Part shown: one piece after another, positions 1-11,205 of the stretch
Layout of the letters: each line of letters starts with the position of its first letter
Position numbering within the stretch: the stretch's first letter is position 1
DNA from: Palaemon carinicauda
Taxonomy: Eukaryota > Arthropoda > Malacostraca > Decapoda > Palaemonidae
Direction of reading: 5' to 3'
Assembly: GCF_036898095.1 (NCBI RefSeq)
Contig: NC_090745.1
Coordinates: 82,149,766 to 82,213,765 of the forward strand
Length of the DNA stretch: 64,000 nt
Translations under genes and position numbers: made by a program
The notes under the pieces: generated by a model
Database searches by the model: none
Told to the model about the DNA's origin: nothing
What the model saw: the letters and a program-made list of their open reading frames with translations, nothing else

Positions 1-1198
<1,198 letters not shown>

Positions 1199-1305
1199 AT
1201 TTATTTTATAAGTATATTACTTGAGGGTATCCTTCCAAGGAGTCTTATCAAAGACAATATTCTTCGTTAATTGTCAGAGAAATTATCAAATGACCTTGAA
1301 CTTTG

Positions 1306-1307
<2 letters not shown>

Positions 1308-1369
<62 letters not shown>
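1308..1369. repeat. (CT)n microsatellite
   Basis: About 31 perfect CT units. Confidence 0.98.
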
Positions 1370-1373
<4 letters not shown>

Positions 1374-2073
1374 AATCAAACTCTAACTGTTGGAATGATT
1401 GTGCGAGATTGGTCACCATATGGACTAAGGATCAGTAAATTGCATTTTGAACTGGTCCCCTGGAAGTTGCAGAAGGGACTTGGTGTTGCTTTTAATTTTG
1501 CTTATTTCTTTCTTTTATATTTCAGTAAGTCATGGACTATAATTTTCCCTTATATTTGTGCTTCTGTCAGTCAGCCTCTGTCTGTCTTTCTTATTGCCTG
1601 TTTATTATTACTGCGTCTCTCAAGCACATCTTGCCTTCGTAATTTCTCTAACACATCCAAAGGGATTCTGATCAGTTACTACAAAGGTATACCTCTATTC
1701 TTTGGATTATGGTTTACCTTCACGCTTATACAGTATGTATTTGAAGAGATTTCATCCATAAATTGGCTGTCAGGGCATTTGTTGCGCTTATTGTTGTGTC
1801 ACTAGTCTCCGTGATTGAAAGGTTTTAATTAAAAAGCGTATAAAAAGAGCACTTCGTACATGTATGTGCCTGAAGGAGATCTTACGTCGTATGTTTGTCA
1901 GCGAGTCTGCTAAATTTACCTTGTCTTCAAACCCCTCCAACTTGAATTTGATGCAATGGTAGGCCATCACGCATGTTCGAAATGAATGAAAGATAATTTC
2001 CTTAATAGTGGCACCAATGGGTTGGTTAGATTTATGTTTTCATTACCTCAGTATTATAGAAAATAAAGATCAT

Positions 2074-2076
<3 letters not shown>
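1370..2076. other. Unassigned DNA with a 136-codon open frame
   Basis: The longest non-repeat, non-transposon reading frame in this part of the window (1395-1805, plus) lies here. Its product would be rich in F, L, I and S. It has no domain that I recognise and no convincing splice sites. T-rich DNA easily gives hydrophobic chance frames, so I do not call a gene. Confidence 0.4.

Positions 2077-2132
<56 letters not shown>
2077..2132. repeat. (CT)n microsatellite
   Basis: About 28 CT units. The SLSLSL reading frame across it is a by-product of the repeat. Confidence 0.98.
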
Positions 2133-2136
<4 letters not shown>

Positions 2137-2236
2137 CAACGTACGTATTTGAAGAAGCCTATTTTTTCTTGTAAGATTGCTAAGAACGGTAGTATAAGTA
2201 ATTTTCTTTTGCTTTTCTAAAACAATGCCGTAACTC

Positions 2237-2312
<76 letters not shown>

Positions 2313-2320
2313 TAATAATA
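2237..2320. repeat. (AAT)n microsatellite
   Basis: About 28 AAT units with one AAC interruption near the right end. Confidence 0.97.
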
Positions 2321-2845
2321 GTGGTTATGTAATTTTCAGACGAAGGAAAACGCAGTCGAATGAGTAATTGAAGTACTAATACGAATTGAAACATTATCTT
2401 CCATTTAATCTCATTTATTTTAACGTTTCGGATATTTGTCCATCATCAGGTTCTGTAAAGTTAACCCTTTTACCCCCAGGCTATTTGGAAATTTCCAACC
2501 CTTAACCCCCAGGGGGTTATTTTTTTCCCAGCACATTTTGCAGTATATATATATTTTTTAAATTGCTCTTTAAGATAACATATTTGTACAAACACTAACA
2601 ATATTGTTGACATATGACAACAATAAGATAATATAAAAATATAAATAGCAATTAAAACAGTTTTTTTGCTGAAGGCAGCTATATAGGTTTAAATTCGGTT
2701 CAAGCTTTTCTATGCAAAAGGTTTTTAGCAATCTTAGCTCGATGTCAAAACGAGCTTTACATAAAATACTAAAATCTAAATGATTAAATTAGATGTTACA
2801 AACTCCAGGACAATGTTCTCTTATAGTGAATTAAGGAGGCTTACC
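2321..2845. other. Unassigned AT-rich DNA with a possible old repeat
   Basis: A short motif, AACCCTT(TT)A followed by CCCCCAGG, occurs twice between 2462 and 2515. Similar CCCTTTTACCCCCA phrases are, from memory, common in decapod repeats, so a fragment of an interspersed repeat is possible. Nothing else is recognised. Confidence 0.3.
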
Positions 2846-3430
2846 CAGCGGTAGAAGGTTCCTTGAACTAATGCATCTATGTTAAAAGTGTTATGGGGTC
2901 TTTGACTGGCCAGACAGTACTACGTTGGATCCTTCTCCGAATAGTCTGGCCTATTCTTCACATATTCTCCTCTGTCCTCATACACGTGACAACACTGACA
3001 TTACCAAACAATTCTTCTTAACCCAAAGGGTTACTGCACTGTAATTGTTCAGTGGCCACTTTCCTCTTGGTAAGGGTAGAAGAGACTCTTTAGCTATGGC
3101 AAGCAGCTCTTCTAGGAGAAGGACACTTCAAAAGCAAACCATTGTTCTCTAGTCTTGGGTAGTGTCATAACCTCTGTACCATGGTCTTCCACTGTCTTGG
3201 TTTAAAGTTCTATTCTATCTTATTTCTCTTCCTCTTGTTTTGTTAACGTTTTTATAGTTCATATGGAGATATTTATTTCAATGTTGTTACTGTTCTTAGA
3301 ATATTTTATTTTTCCTTGTTTTCTTTGCTCACTGGTCTATTTTCCCTGTTGGAGCCCCAGGGCTTATAGCATTCTGCTTTTCCAATTAGGGTTGTAGTTT
3401 AGCAGTTAATAATAATAATAATGATATTAT
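2846..3430 (+). mobile_element. AAT-tailed retroposon-like repeat, copy 1
   Basis: A roughly 580-bp block ends in a conserved phrase (GAGCCCCAGGGCTTATAGCA at 3352-3371, then CTGCTTTTCCAATTAGGG) followed by a short (AAT)n tail. The same end, with the same AAT tail, recurs at 35985-36219. An identical 3' end running into a simple-sequence tail at two unlinked places is what SINE or LINE retroposition leaves. The upstream part has no usable open frame. From memory this family is abundant in decapod genomes. It could be a non-autonomous SINE-like element or a LINE 3' end. Confidence 0.6.
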
Positions 3431-3836
<406 letters not shown>

Positions 3837-4539
3837 TTGTCATTACCTTGATATTAGTATCCTTCATCCTCATTATCTAGGCGAACTTGGAATGTCAAAA
3901 CTTCTAGTTCAACTTTTGATTGAACTTTGGGTGTTGATGAGGTATCAGATAGCCGAGGAGATATTATATTGCCACTCATTTCACGCGCGCTAGCGTTATG
4001 GGAGGAAAGGAAACCTTTTCGAACTTTGCTTGGATGCATAGTAGTACAATTTATTGTGGTTCCATTACCTTTAACGAGATATGGTGTCTCGGGAATGCGT
4101 TAAATTTAACGACAGAGCATTGATATCTTATCTCATTATTGATTCTTCATCGACTGTATTTTTGCTCCAAATAGGAATTTACACAACTTTCACACACGCC
4201 GTGGGTGCAGTTAGGAAATGTCCTTCGAATAACGATAAAATAACTATTTTATACATATCCTTATAAGAATACTCGTGAATCAGATATTAAATGTGATAGG
4301 AAGATCTTGCTTATGAAAGCATGACCTTGGAAAGAACCAAGGAGGGTCCAATAGAATCAAGGCTGATTCCTGACACCAAACGGTCAAGGCCGTGTCGTGT
4401 TTGCCGTCCTTGAGAAGTAACAGAGTGAGAAAATATTATGAATTTTACGGCAGGATTTTTGTATATTTTAACCATTCTATTTTATGTTAAAGCCAATGGT
4501 GACTGTTCTCCTTTTTAGTAATTATAATTTTAATGATAG

Positions 4540-4541
<2 letters not shown>
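3837..4541. other. Unassigned DNA
   Basis: No exon or transposon recognised. Two short frames (3854-4039 minus, 4081-4266 plus) lack domain or splice support. Confidence 0.4.

Positions 4542-4578
<37 letters not shown>
4542..4578. repeat. (ATT)n microsatellite
   Basis: About 12 ATT units that abut the left end of a MITE-like element exactly. The mirror (ATT)n array lies at the far end of the MITE pair (5372-5444). Confidence 0.95.
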
Positions 4579-4581
<3 letters not shown>

Positions 4582-4995
4582 TCCGCCAAAAAAGTTGGAA
4601 GGATAGTATGTTTTACCACCTGTTTATGAGTTTTTGTGTTTGTTTGTGTGCGTGTTTTTATTTTTGTGAACAGCTTCCTGATCACATCTATATTCGTAGA
4701 GTAATGAAACTTGCAAGGATTCATTGTTATGTAAAGAGATGGAAATGATTAAATTTTGGAAGGTACAGGTCAACGGTCAAGGTCACTGTAAAGCAAAATG
4801 TCCAATTCACGTAATCAGTTATAAGTTTATATAGCTTTGTCACTGAGATTTCGAACTTGGTTCATATTTGAGTATATGGAAATCAACGCAAATGCATGCA
4901 TGTTAAGGTCAAAGGTCAAGGTCAAGGTCGAGTAAAATGTCTAGAAATAAGCTGCCGCGGTGGAGGTCTGCACTTTACCGAGTGGCCCTCTAGTT
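4579..4995 (+). mobile_element. MITE-like repeat family M, copy A (subtype 1)
   Basis: It begins ACCTCCGCC followed by a small hairpin-like AAGTTGGAAGG. It ends TGGAGGTCTGCAC...CTCTAGTT. The terminal GGAGGT pairs with the initial ACCTCC as a short inverted repeat. Four copies occur here (A-D), sharing the segments GAACAGCTTCCTG and TGAAACTTGCA(A/G)GGATT and a run of AGGTCA motifs. There is no coding capacity. The short terminal inverted repeats and length near 400 bp suggest a non-autonomous DNA transposon; a SINE is less likely because no poly-A or tRNA-like part is seen. Confidence 0.6.
4906..4930 (+). promoter_or_regulatory. Cluster of AGGTCA half-sites (DR1 plus FTZ-F1-like)
   Basis: Inside MITE copy A the sequence AGGTCA-A-AGGTCA (4906-4918) is a perfect DR1, the arrangement bound by RXR/USP- and HNF4-type nuclear receptors. 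It continues as AGGTCAAGGTC, which contains TCAAGGTCA, the extended half-site recognised by FTZ-F1/SF-1-type receptors. Motif presence is seen; binding is not. Copies B (5151-5163) and C (6720-6732) keep a DR1 and copy D (15901-15913) a degenerate one. Confidence 0.45.
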
Positions 4996-5370
4996 ATGAC
5001 CTTAGACAACGAAGTTGGGTGGAGGTTAAGTTTTCGACTCTGTTTGTTTGTGAACAATTTCCTGGCCACAATTTTACTCATAGAGTAGTGAAACTTCCAG
5101 GAATTAATTGTTGTGTTGAGACGTAGATGTGATTCAACTATGAAAGTCCTAGGTCAAAGGTCAAGCACAAGGTCGAGCAAAAGGTCGACCGAATTAACCC
5201 TAACCTTAACCCCATGTTCGAACATGGTTGCAACACAAACTTCAAAAACTTCAAACTTGCCTCGACCCCACGGGTCTTACAGACTAGCAGTTTATTTATT
5301 CTTGGAAAGGAAAGCTGGTTTCAAGAAATAAGCTGCCGTGGCTGAAGTCTGCAGTCTGAGCACTTTTCTA

Positions 5371-5371
<1 letters not shown>
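4996..5371 (+). mobile_element. MITE-like repeat family M, copy B (subtype 2)
   Basis: It directly follows copy A in the same orientation, starting around GACCTTAGACAACGAAGTTGG and ending CTTTTCTAGTT. It shares the ACAATTTCCTGGCCACAATT block with the others. With copy D it carries a segment (CTTGCCTCGACCCCACGGG at 5259-5277) that copies A and C lack, so two subfamilies are present. Its right end runs into (ATT)n. Confidence 0.55.

Positions 5372-5444
<73 letters not shown>
5372..5444. repeat. (ATT)n microsatellite
   Basis: About 24 ATT units beginning at the last base of MITE copy B. Together with 4542-4578 it brackets the MITE pair. Confidence 0.97.
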
Positions 5445-5445
<1 letters not shown>

Positions 5446-5546
5446 GTATCAAGTTTTATTTATTTTATAAAATAATGTTTTGATAGTCACACTGTTCTAT
5501 CAACTTTAATTGATTATAAAATATGGACGATATAATAGTTAAGTTG

Positions 5547-5550
<4 letters not shown>

Positions 5551-5613
<63 letters not shown>
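5551..5613. repeat. (CT)n microsatellite
   Basis: About 31 CT units. Confidence 0.98.
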
Positions 5614-5617
<4 letters not shown>

Positions 5618-6419
5618 AACGTCTCTCTTTATGCTGAGGCAATGTAGTATGATTGCATCGGTTTGCGTTTTTCAGTTGGTGATTCTTGATGAGATGGCGT
5701 GACCTGGTGTGTCGCCAAGGTAATTTTCTTGTGAGCGAGACGTCACGAGCCATGAAAGTGCTTCTGCTAGTGTGTGTCATAATCAAACTTGACAGTTTTA
5801 TCTCCTTTTTTCTATTTTGTTTTGGACATCAAAGAGTCTTTTAATCCGGAAAGTGTTTTCTCATTTTCTTTGTTTAATTGTTTGTGTATTGACATTATCC
5901 AAATCTTTATGTATTCTTTGTTTTTGTACTGATTTGTATAATATTATAGAAAATTGATGAGGTCTATATTAATTCCTTTACTTTTACGAAAAAGTGTAGT
6001 TGATATGATATCGATTCTACTTTGATATCTATTTATTAAATCTAGTTTTTTTTTTATCAGATTATTGAATATACTTTTTATAATTTTTTTTCTACTTTTT
6101 ATCAGCATTATTTTTTATAGTGTATTTTATCGACAATTTAGTCGATATATTGAAACATATAGCTGATAACTGTACACCATCTGTCTGGGGCTGTCGGGAA
6201 GCCAATACCTTTGGTAGCCCGATTCTTTGATTTTGATTAATTTTTTTTTTCTTTTGAAAAAGTTTCGTTTTATTATTTGACATTAAATTATAAAAATTCT
6301 TGGATCTCAAAGAAAAAGTCTTATTTTTTGTTTGCAGTGCGATATGTAATCTAGACATAAACCGGTTGCAACGCCCACCCTTTCCCAGTAAATTATCCAA
6401 GTCTTAAAGGTAATTCTAT
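5614..6419. other. Unassigned AT-rich DNA
   Basis: No exon, RNA gene or known repeat recognised. The minus-strand frames at 5514-5786 and 6092-6400 look like chance: the first is mostly (GA)n and the second is lysine/asparagine-rich, from T-rich DNA. Confidence 0.4.
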
Positions 6420-6797
6420 ACCTCCGCCAACGAAGTTGGAGGAAGATTATGTTTTACCCCCTGTTTGTGTGTTTGTTTGTGCGTGTTTGTTTGTGAACAG
6501 CTTCCTGGCCACAATTTTAGTTGTAAGATAATGAAACTTGCAGGGATTAACTGTTATGTAAAAAACTGGAAACGATTTAATTTTAGAAGGTCAAGGTCAT
6601 GGTCAAGTAAAATGTCCAATTCCCATAATCAACCATAAGTCTGGACATCGTTGTCACGGAGACTTCAAATTTTGTTCATATTTGAGTGTATGAAAATCTA
6701 CGCCAATTAATACAGGTTAAGGTCAGGGGTCACGGTCAAGGTCGAGCAAAATGCTGCCACAGCGAAGGTCTGCGCTCTACTGAGTGCCCCTCTCGTT
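6420..6797 (+). mobile_element. MITE-like repeat family M, copy C (subtype 1)
   Basis: The best preserved copy at its left end: ACCTCCGCCAACGAAGTTGG folds into a small hairpin (CCAAC/GTTGG). It ends GCGAAGGTCTGCGCTC...CTCTCGTT. It shares the middle with copy A (AATGTCCAATTC, GTTCATATTTGAGT) and the AGGTCA cluster at 6720-6741. No open frame of its own. Confidence 0.6.
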
Positions 6798-7197
6798 CCA
6801 TATTTAGTAATTATTATATCTCCCATATAACTCCTTATTCTCTTGAATCCTATTCATTTTTAACAAACGTTCACACTCCCCCAGCAAGTACGTCAGAGAT
6901 ATATGAATCAATCACTACGTATCCCTTAGGTCATCGTTCACAAGTCTTCGATAGAATATTTCATTGACTGATATGAACTGTTAACCTTATTCCCTTTAGA
7001 AGCAAGTCTTGTTCATAAATACATTAGCAATATGGTAGAACCTTGTACTGAACGTTGCTGGTACAAGAGACTAGTTTAATTTGTTATTAGTAGCTATTTT
7101 TAAGTGTGTTATTTTCATTTTCATCTCTGAAAATCTATTGTCTGTTGTTAAGGGTTCTTAAAAACATTAATTTCATTTCTATTAGGGTTTATTTGAT
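6798..7197. other. Unassigned AT-rich DNA
   Basis: Nothing recognised. Confidence 0.4.
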
Positions 7198-7781
7198 CAA
7201 CATATCTTTATATTTAATGCTAAAAATCGTACATCTTTCAGGAAAGTTATATTACTAGTTAATAACAGTTGTGGTGGCCTAAGTGGTAACGTCTCTGACT
7301 GGTGATTGCCAGACTGGGGTTAGAGTCCCGCCAAACTCGTTAGTTCCTTTGGTCGCTGCAACCTCACCATCCTTGTGAGCTAAGGATGCTGGGTTTGGGG
7401 AAGCCTATAGGTCTACCTGCTGAATCATCAGCAACCATTGCTTGGTCCTACTTAGTCCAGCTTGAGGGGGGGGGGGGGGCCCCTTGGGCGCTGAACATAT
7501 GTATTTATAGTTAGTCTCTAGGTCATTGTCCTGCTGGACAGGGCAATGTCACTGTCCCTTGCCTTTGCCATCCTGAGCAGCCTTTAAACCTTTAAACCTT
7601 TATCGTTCTGTAATTTGTCAAGAAAGCTTTCTGTTGTTCATTATTGCCCGAAAGATTAATTCTATTACTATTACTATCTATTTCACAGACATATCCTTAT
7701 ATTTATTACTAAAAAGCATACATCTTTCAGAAAAGTTATATTTCTAGGCAATAGCAGTTATCATTCTGTAATTTGTCAAGT
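7198..7781 (+). repeat. Tandemly duplicated ~90-bp segment, first copy split by a SINE
   Basis: The stretch 7198-7270 plus 7602-7622 (TATCTTTATATTTAATGCTA ... CATCTTTCAG ... AACAGTT then ATCGTTCTGTAATTTGTCAAG) is repeated at about 7690-7781 without interruption (CATCTTTCAG ... AGCAGTTATCATTCTGTAATTT). The second copy acts as an internal empty site and fixes the SINE boundaries in the first. Confidence 0.75.
7271..7601 (+). mobile_element. tRNA-derived SINE, copy S1
   Basis: It starts with a tRNA-like head. TGGCCTAAGTGG (7275-7286) fits the RNA polymerase III box A, and GGTTAGAGTCC (7318-7328) fits box B with one change. The body contains CTCACCATCCTTGTGAGCTAAGGATG, a 13-base G run (about 7467-7480) and TCTCTAGGTCATTGTCCTGC. 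It ends in repeats of CCTTTAAA. Other copies: 8241-8733 and 9895-14652 (minus, both interrupted), 19419-19602 (plus) and probably 32855-33090 (minus). Copied by another element's reverse transcriptase if active; no protein is encoded. Confidence 0.8.
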
Positions 7782-8240
7782 GATATTTAAAACTGAGAAT
7801 TTGAAATTCCAAAGAACAAATTTATTTTCATTAATAACGTCTCAATGCCGCAGAATGTAATCTTTGGTAAATTAGTTTTATTTCTCTTCTCGTCTTTTGG
7901 TAAAGAAAATAATTTTTTTAGAAGAATTGAAAAAGAATTCTTTCCTTGGCGTTCTGCGGCGGAAAGTTCGACGCTAATGCAATGTCGTTCATTGATTTTC
8001 TTCTTCCTCCTTTGTCTGCAGGAAATACCTCAAAACTTTTCTTGGCAATAATATGATTACTGATTGAGTCACTGTTTTGATTGGGTTTCAGTGTTTTGTA
8101 AAAGTTGCCATATTGCTGTTGATAGTTTCAGAAGTTAGTGTGGAAAGTCTTTTGGATTATGTAGTAATGTGAATGATTTTATCAACACGTATCCATTATT
8201 TCACATCACCATTATATAAAATTTCATATAACCATTTATA
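7782..8240. other. Unassigned DNA with an isolated acceptor-like site
   Basis: A strong acceptor-like tract (TTCCTCCTTTGTCTGCAG, ending 8021) is followed by short open frames but no donor, so no exon is called. Confidence 0.4.
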
Positions 8241-8733
8241 GGGTTAAATGTCACTCTTGAAGAGCAGAGACAAGGGACAGGACAATGTCCTAGAGACTGA
8301 CCATATATACATATGATCAGCGTCCACTCCCTCTCTCCATCAAGCTAGAACCAAGTAGTGCTTTAGTCCATTTCTTTTAGCGAGTCATGTTTGCACCGAC
8401 TCGCAACGGTGCCCTTTTAGCTCTGAAAAGTTTCCTGGTTGCTGATTGGTTAGAATTATCTTGTCCAACCAATCAGCGATCAGGAAACTTTTCCAAGCTA
8501 AAAGGGCACCGCTGCGAGCCGGTGCAAATATGACTCGCTAAAAGAAATGGACTATAGGTAGACCAATCGGCAGGTAGACCAATTGACTCCCTCAAACCCC
8601 CCCCCCCCATCCCTAGCTCACAAGTATGGTGAGGTAGCAGACACAAAAAAAAAAAAAAAAACTAGTGAGCTTGAGTGGGTCTCAAACTTCCGTCCAACAG
8701 ATTGTGAGGCATTGACGTTTTGAATAGGCTATC
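8241..8733 (-). mobile_element. tRNA-derived SINE, copy S2, split by a MITE
   Basis: Reverse-oriented SINE. The tail-side GGGTTAAA starts near 8241, followed by CAGGACAATGTCCTAGAGACTG and CATATATACATATGATCAGCG. The body resumes after the insertion at 8553 with GTAGACCAATTGACTC, a C run and CTAGCTCACAAGTATGGTGAGG. It also carries a 17-base A run. The head near 8700-8733 is diverged from copy S1. Confidence 0.75.
8366..8552. mobile_element. 187-bp palindromic MITE with TA target duplication
   Basis: Almost the whole element is one inverted repeat. The left arm reads GTCCATTTCTTTTAGCGAGT and the right arm ends in its complement, CTCGCTAAAAGAAATGGAC. Matching inner blocks are GGTGCCCTTTTAGCT/AGCTAAAAGGGCACC and CCTGATCGCTGATTGGTT-type repeats around a short AT-rich centre. 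It is flanked by TA on both sides (8364-8365, 8553-8554), as in Tc1/mariner/pogo-type insertion. It interrupts SINE copy S2. No coding capacity. Confidence 0.85.
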
Positions 8734-9894
8734 AAAATAATTTGAAGAGGTTATGGGATTGTCAAAATACTAACGAAGTGTTTGTCGCCCAAACCTTCAG
8801 GCTATTGAAAATATTGCTCAATTATTTAGGTGTTTATTTGCATACTATATTTGAGTGTTCTGGTGAAGATTGACAGTTTTGATTATTTTATTGTTCATAG
8901 TCTTCGGAATTTCTTCATTATTCAATCTTGAAAATTTGAATTTCGAATATATGAAATAGGCTGGGATAATTATTACTTTACATTTTAAGTGAAATTCGTA
9001 TATATTTGTAAAAAGCCAATGTTGTTTCTACTTTATATAAATTTTGTGTAAATATACAGTACTTGCATAGTATTTTTTTCATATTTCTATAGCCTACTTT
9101 TATTTACAAGAGAATTACCAATTCTTTCATCCATTCCTATTCTTCTTCATTAATTCATATTCTTCTTAGTCCATTTTTATTCTTCACCCAATCCTACTCT
9201 CCTTCATTCGTTCCTATTCCTTCATCCATTCTTATTCTTCAAGTAATTAGAAAAGGAATTAACCAGTATGAGATAACTGTGAAGTTTAATCCGAAAGAAA
9301 ATGCTATTCCTAGATTGTGAAAGAGAAAGGGCCATAAAACCTTAGCAAACAGATTTTATGGATGCAGTGACGTTCTGCTCTTAAAGATTCCATACGGTAT
9401 TTGTTTTTAACTTTCAGATTTATTGCTGTTCTCTCTTTTAAATAGATATTAACACATTATCTGTTTTCGCTAACAGAATGTGATTTGCTGATGCAAAATT
9501 TAACACATAAATTTTAGCAATAAGGCGATTACTGCTCTCCACAGGTTATAATTAAGTATGGTAAATAGCATCCCAACGGCTATTATATGATTTCCTGTTA
9601 GATCCTCTCCTTCATTGTACTCGTTGTAGTTGTATAAACGTGATTTTAGAGAGTCGAACCTTCTCTCATTATGAGGAAATTCATTTAGTAAGTAGTTGCC
9701 AATTTTGTTTATTGTCTTTAGGGACACTCACATTGCTTGGTACCTCTGTCCTTTGTCCACACCTGTTGTTATTGGCGCTCTTCATGTTAGTTCTGATCTT
9801 CCGTTACAAACTTAAGAGAGATTTGTTATGGGGATGACAAAGTGATCGGTCGGTTCAGACTATTTGCGCTATGGCAACGGAAACGAACAACCGG
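8734..9894. other. Unassigned AT-rich DNA with a pyrimidine-rich patch
   Basis: No gene recognised. At 9121-9240 the plus strand is a degenerate pyrimidine-rich repeat (recurring TTCATCCATTCCTATTCTTC-like phrases), probably a decayed minisatellite. Confidence 0.4.
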
Positions 9895-10070
9895 AAGGTT
9901 TAAAGGTAAAGATCCCTTATGAATGGCAGAGGCAAAGAACATTGACAATATTCTAGCAGGACAATGCCCTAGAGACTTACCATATATACATATGACCAGC
10001 GGCCAAGCCCCCTCTCCATCAAGGGAAGACAAAGGAGGGCCAGGCAGTGGCTGCTGATGAATCAGCAGGT
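9895..10070 (-). mobile_element. tRNA-derived SINE, copy S3, left part
   Basis: Reverse SINE tail and body (GGTTTAAAGGTAAAG, CAGGACAATGCCCTAGAGAC, CATATATACATATGACCAGC, GATGAATCAGCAGGT), cut by the Gypsy element at 10071. The missing part resumes at 14499 with AGGTAAACCTACAGACTCC, as expected from copies S1 and S2. Confidence 0.85.
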
Positions 10071-10325
10071 TGTACCAACCGTGTGTCACACGATCGTACA
10101 TAAATTATTTTGTATATATTATGCTTGTATCTGCGCTCTTCCCTCGCACTAAAAAGAACCTGAACAAACATGTCTATGTGTCGCCTATGTAACATTGTCA
10201 TTTCTCGAACATGTATTTTCCTGTTGCATTGAGGTTTTGTATATAAAGGAGAGTGTTCTTTAATAATACTACTCAGTTGATTGCTTCCTGCCTTTAAGTC
10301 CTAACCTTTCTCTCGGCCCGTCACA
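10071..10325 (+). repeat. 5' LTR of the Gypsy element
   Basis: 255 bp starting TGTACCAACC and ending CCCGTCACA. It matches the 3' LTR except for T/G near 10117, T/A near 10161 and A/G near 10296. It carries a TATA box. Confidence 0.97.
10240..10249 (+). promoter_or_regulatory. LTR TATA box
   Basis: TATATAAAGG lies about 85 bp before the LTR end, a usual place for the U3 promoter that would start the genomic RNA a few tens of bases downstream. The same sequence is at 14413-14422 in the 3' LTR. Confidence 0.6.
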
Positions 10326-10326
10326 T

Positions 10327-10344
10327 TGGTGACCCCGGAAGTCG
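10327..10344 (+). promoter_or_regulatory. Primer-binding site
   Basis: TGGTGACCCCGGAAGTCG starts one base after the 5' LTR. TGG is the complement of a tRNA CCA end. The first 11 bases fit my recollection of the 3' end of arthropod tRNA-Trp (ending CGGGGTCACCA). The rest fits less well, so the tRNA assignment is tentative. Confidence 0.65.
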
Positions 10345-10398
10345 ACTCGCTTCCACCGCCTTCCACCCCCACCCCCTCGACCCTCCATCGTTGGTACT

Positions 10399-11205
10399 AT
10401 GACGGACTCTACGGCAGTTGGCGCTACGGCCGCTCCATTCAAACTTTCATCGTTTGCCAGCGGAGAGGCGTTTGCTTGGTTTCAGCGCGCAGAAGTCCAG
10501 TTTCGCAACAGGGGCGTGACTCGCTCAACCACCAAAGAGGATTATGTTCTCGCGGCGATACCCAAGGACACCTTCCCAGAAATATCCGACTGGCTTTGTG
10601 AACAAGGAGACACCCCAATACCGTATGACGCCTTCAAAACATACCTTCTGCAGCAGTACTCGCCGTCACCAGCCGCCCATATAGCAAAGCTTTTTCAGCT
10701 CCCGCAACAACCGTTGGGGGACCAAAGGGCTTCGCATGCCCTCAGGGAAATGACCAGTATCGCTCGCCTTCAACCTGCCACAGACGGCTCTCCTCGTGAG
10801 GTGAACCTACTTCGTGCCCTTTGGATATGCCGTTTACCAGGACCTATACGCGCTGCCATACCCAATGCCGATAGTTTACCCATAAAGGACTTGATGACCA
10901 AAGCCGACGCCCTTATGGACAGCCACTTCAAGACCTCCATCAACGCCTCCACCCCTGACGAAGAGGATGCCTGTTCAACGTCAACCGAAGCTGACATGAA
11001 TGCCGTAGGACATACATGCCTACCCAGTGACGTGCCAAAGCGGCGACAAAGCCGCCCACCTCCCACCAATCGCTCGCGCCCCAACGAACGACTTCTACAG
11101 CCACTTACTACCTCCCATCCGCCGCAGTTTTGCTACTACCACTTCAGATTCAAGGCAACCGCGAAGAAATGTGCCGAGGATTGTCAGTGGCCAAAAAACG
11201 TGTAA
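10399..11205 (+). CDS. gag: Gypsy Gag (capsid/nucleocapsid) polyprotein
   Basis: Open frame of 268 residues with ATG 74 bases after the LTR and TAA at 11203-11205. Gag would form the cytoplasmic particle that packages the element RNA. Residues about 15-45 (FKLSSFASGEAFAWFQRAE) and the following KEDYVLAAIP/ISDWL block look like the capsid N-terminal region seen in Mag/Mdg-like Gypsy Gags. The C-terminus has a basic, proline-rich stretch, then a Cys/His cluster (CYYHFRFKATAKKCAEDC) that replaces the canonical CCHC knuckle, as in many animal Gypsy elements. The frame is intact. Its end overlaps the -1 frameshift signal that leads into pol. Family placement is from motif memory, not a search. Confidence 0.88.
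   Translation: MTDSTAVGATAAPFKLSSFASGEAFAWFQRAEVQFRNRGVTRSTTKEDYVLAAIPKDTFPEISDWLCEQGDTPIPYDAFKTYLLQQYSPSPAAHIAKLFQLPQQPLGDQRASHALREMTSIARLQPATDGSPREVNLLRALWICRLPGPIRAAIPNADSLPIKDLMTKADALMDSHFKTSINASTPDEEDACSTSTEADMNAVGHTCLPSDVPKRRQSRPPPTNRSRPNERLLQPLTTSHPPQFCYYHFRFKATAKKCAEDCQWPKNV

Noticed and set aside
1395..1805. 136-codon hydrophobic frame
   Set aside because: No recognised domain, ordinary T-rich composition, no splice or promoter context; a chance frame is the simplest view.
5196..5216. Telomere-like CCCTAACCTTAACCCC
   Set aside because: Only a couple of degenerate units inside a MITE copy, not an array.
7996..8051. Possible exon after a strong acceptor-like tract (TTCCTCCTTTGTCTGCAG)
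   Set aside because: All three frames stop within 15 codons and there is no donor; no partner exon found.
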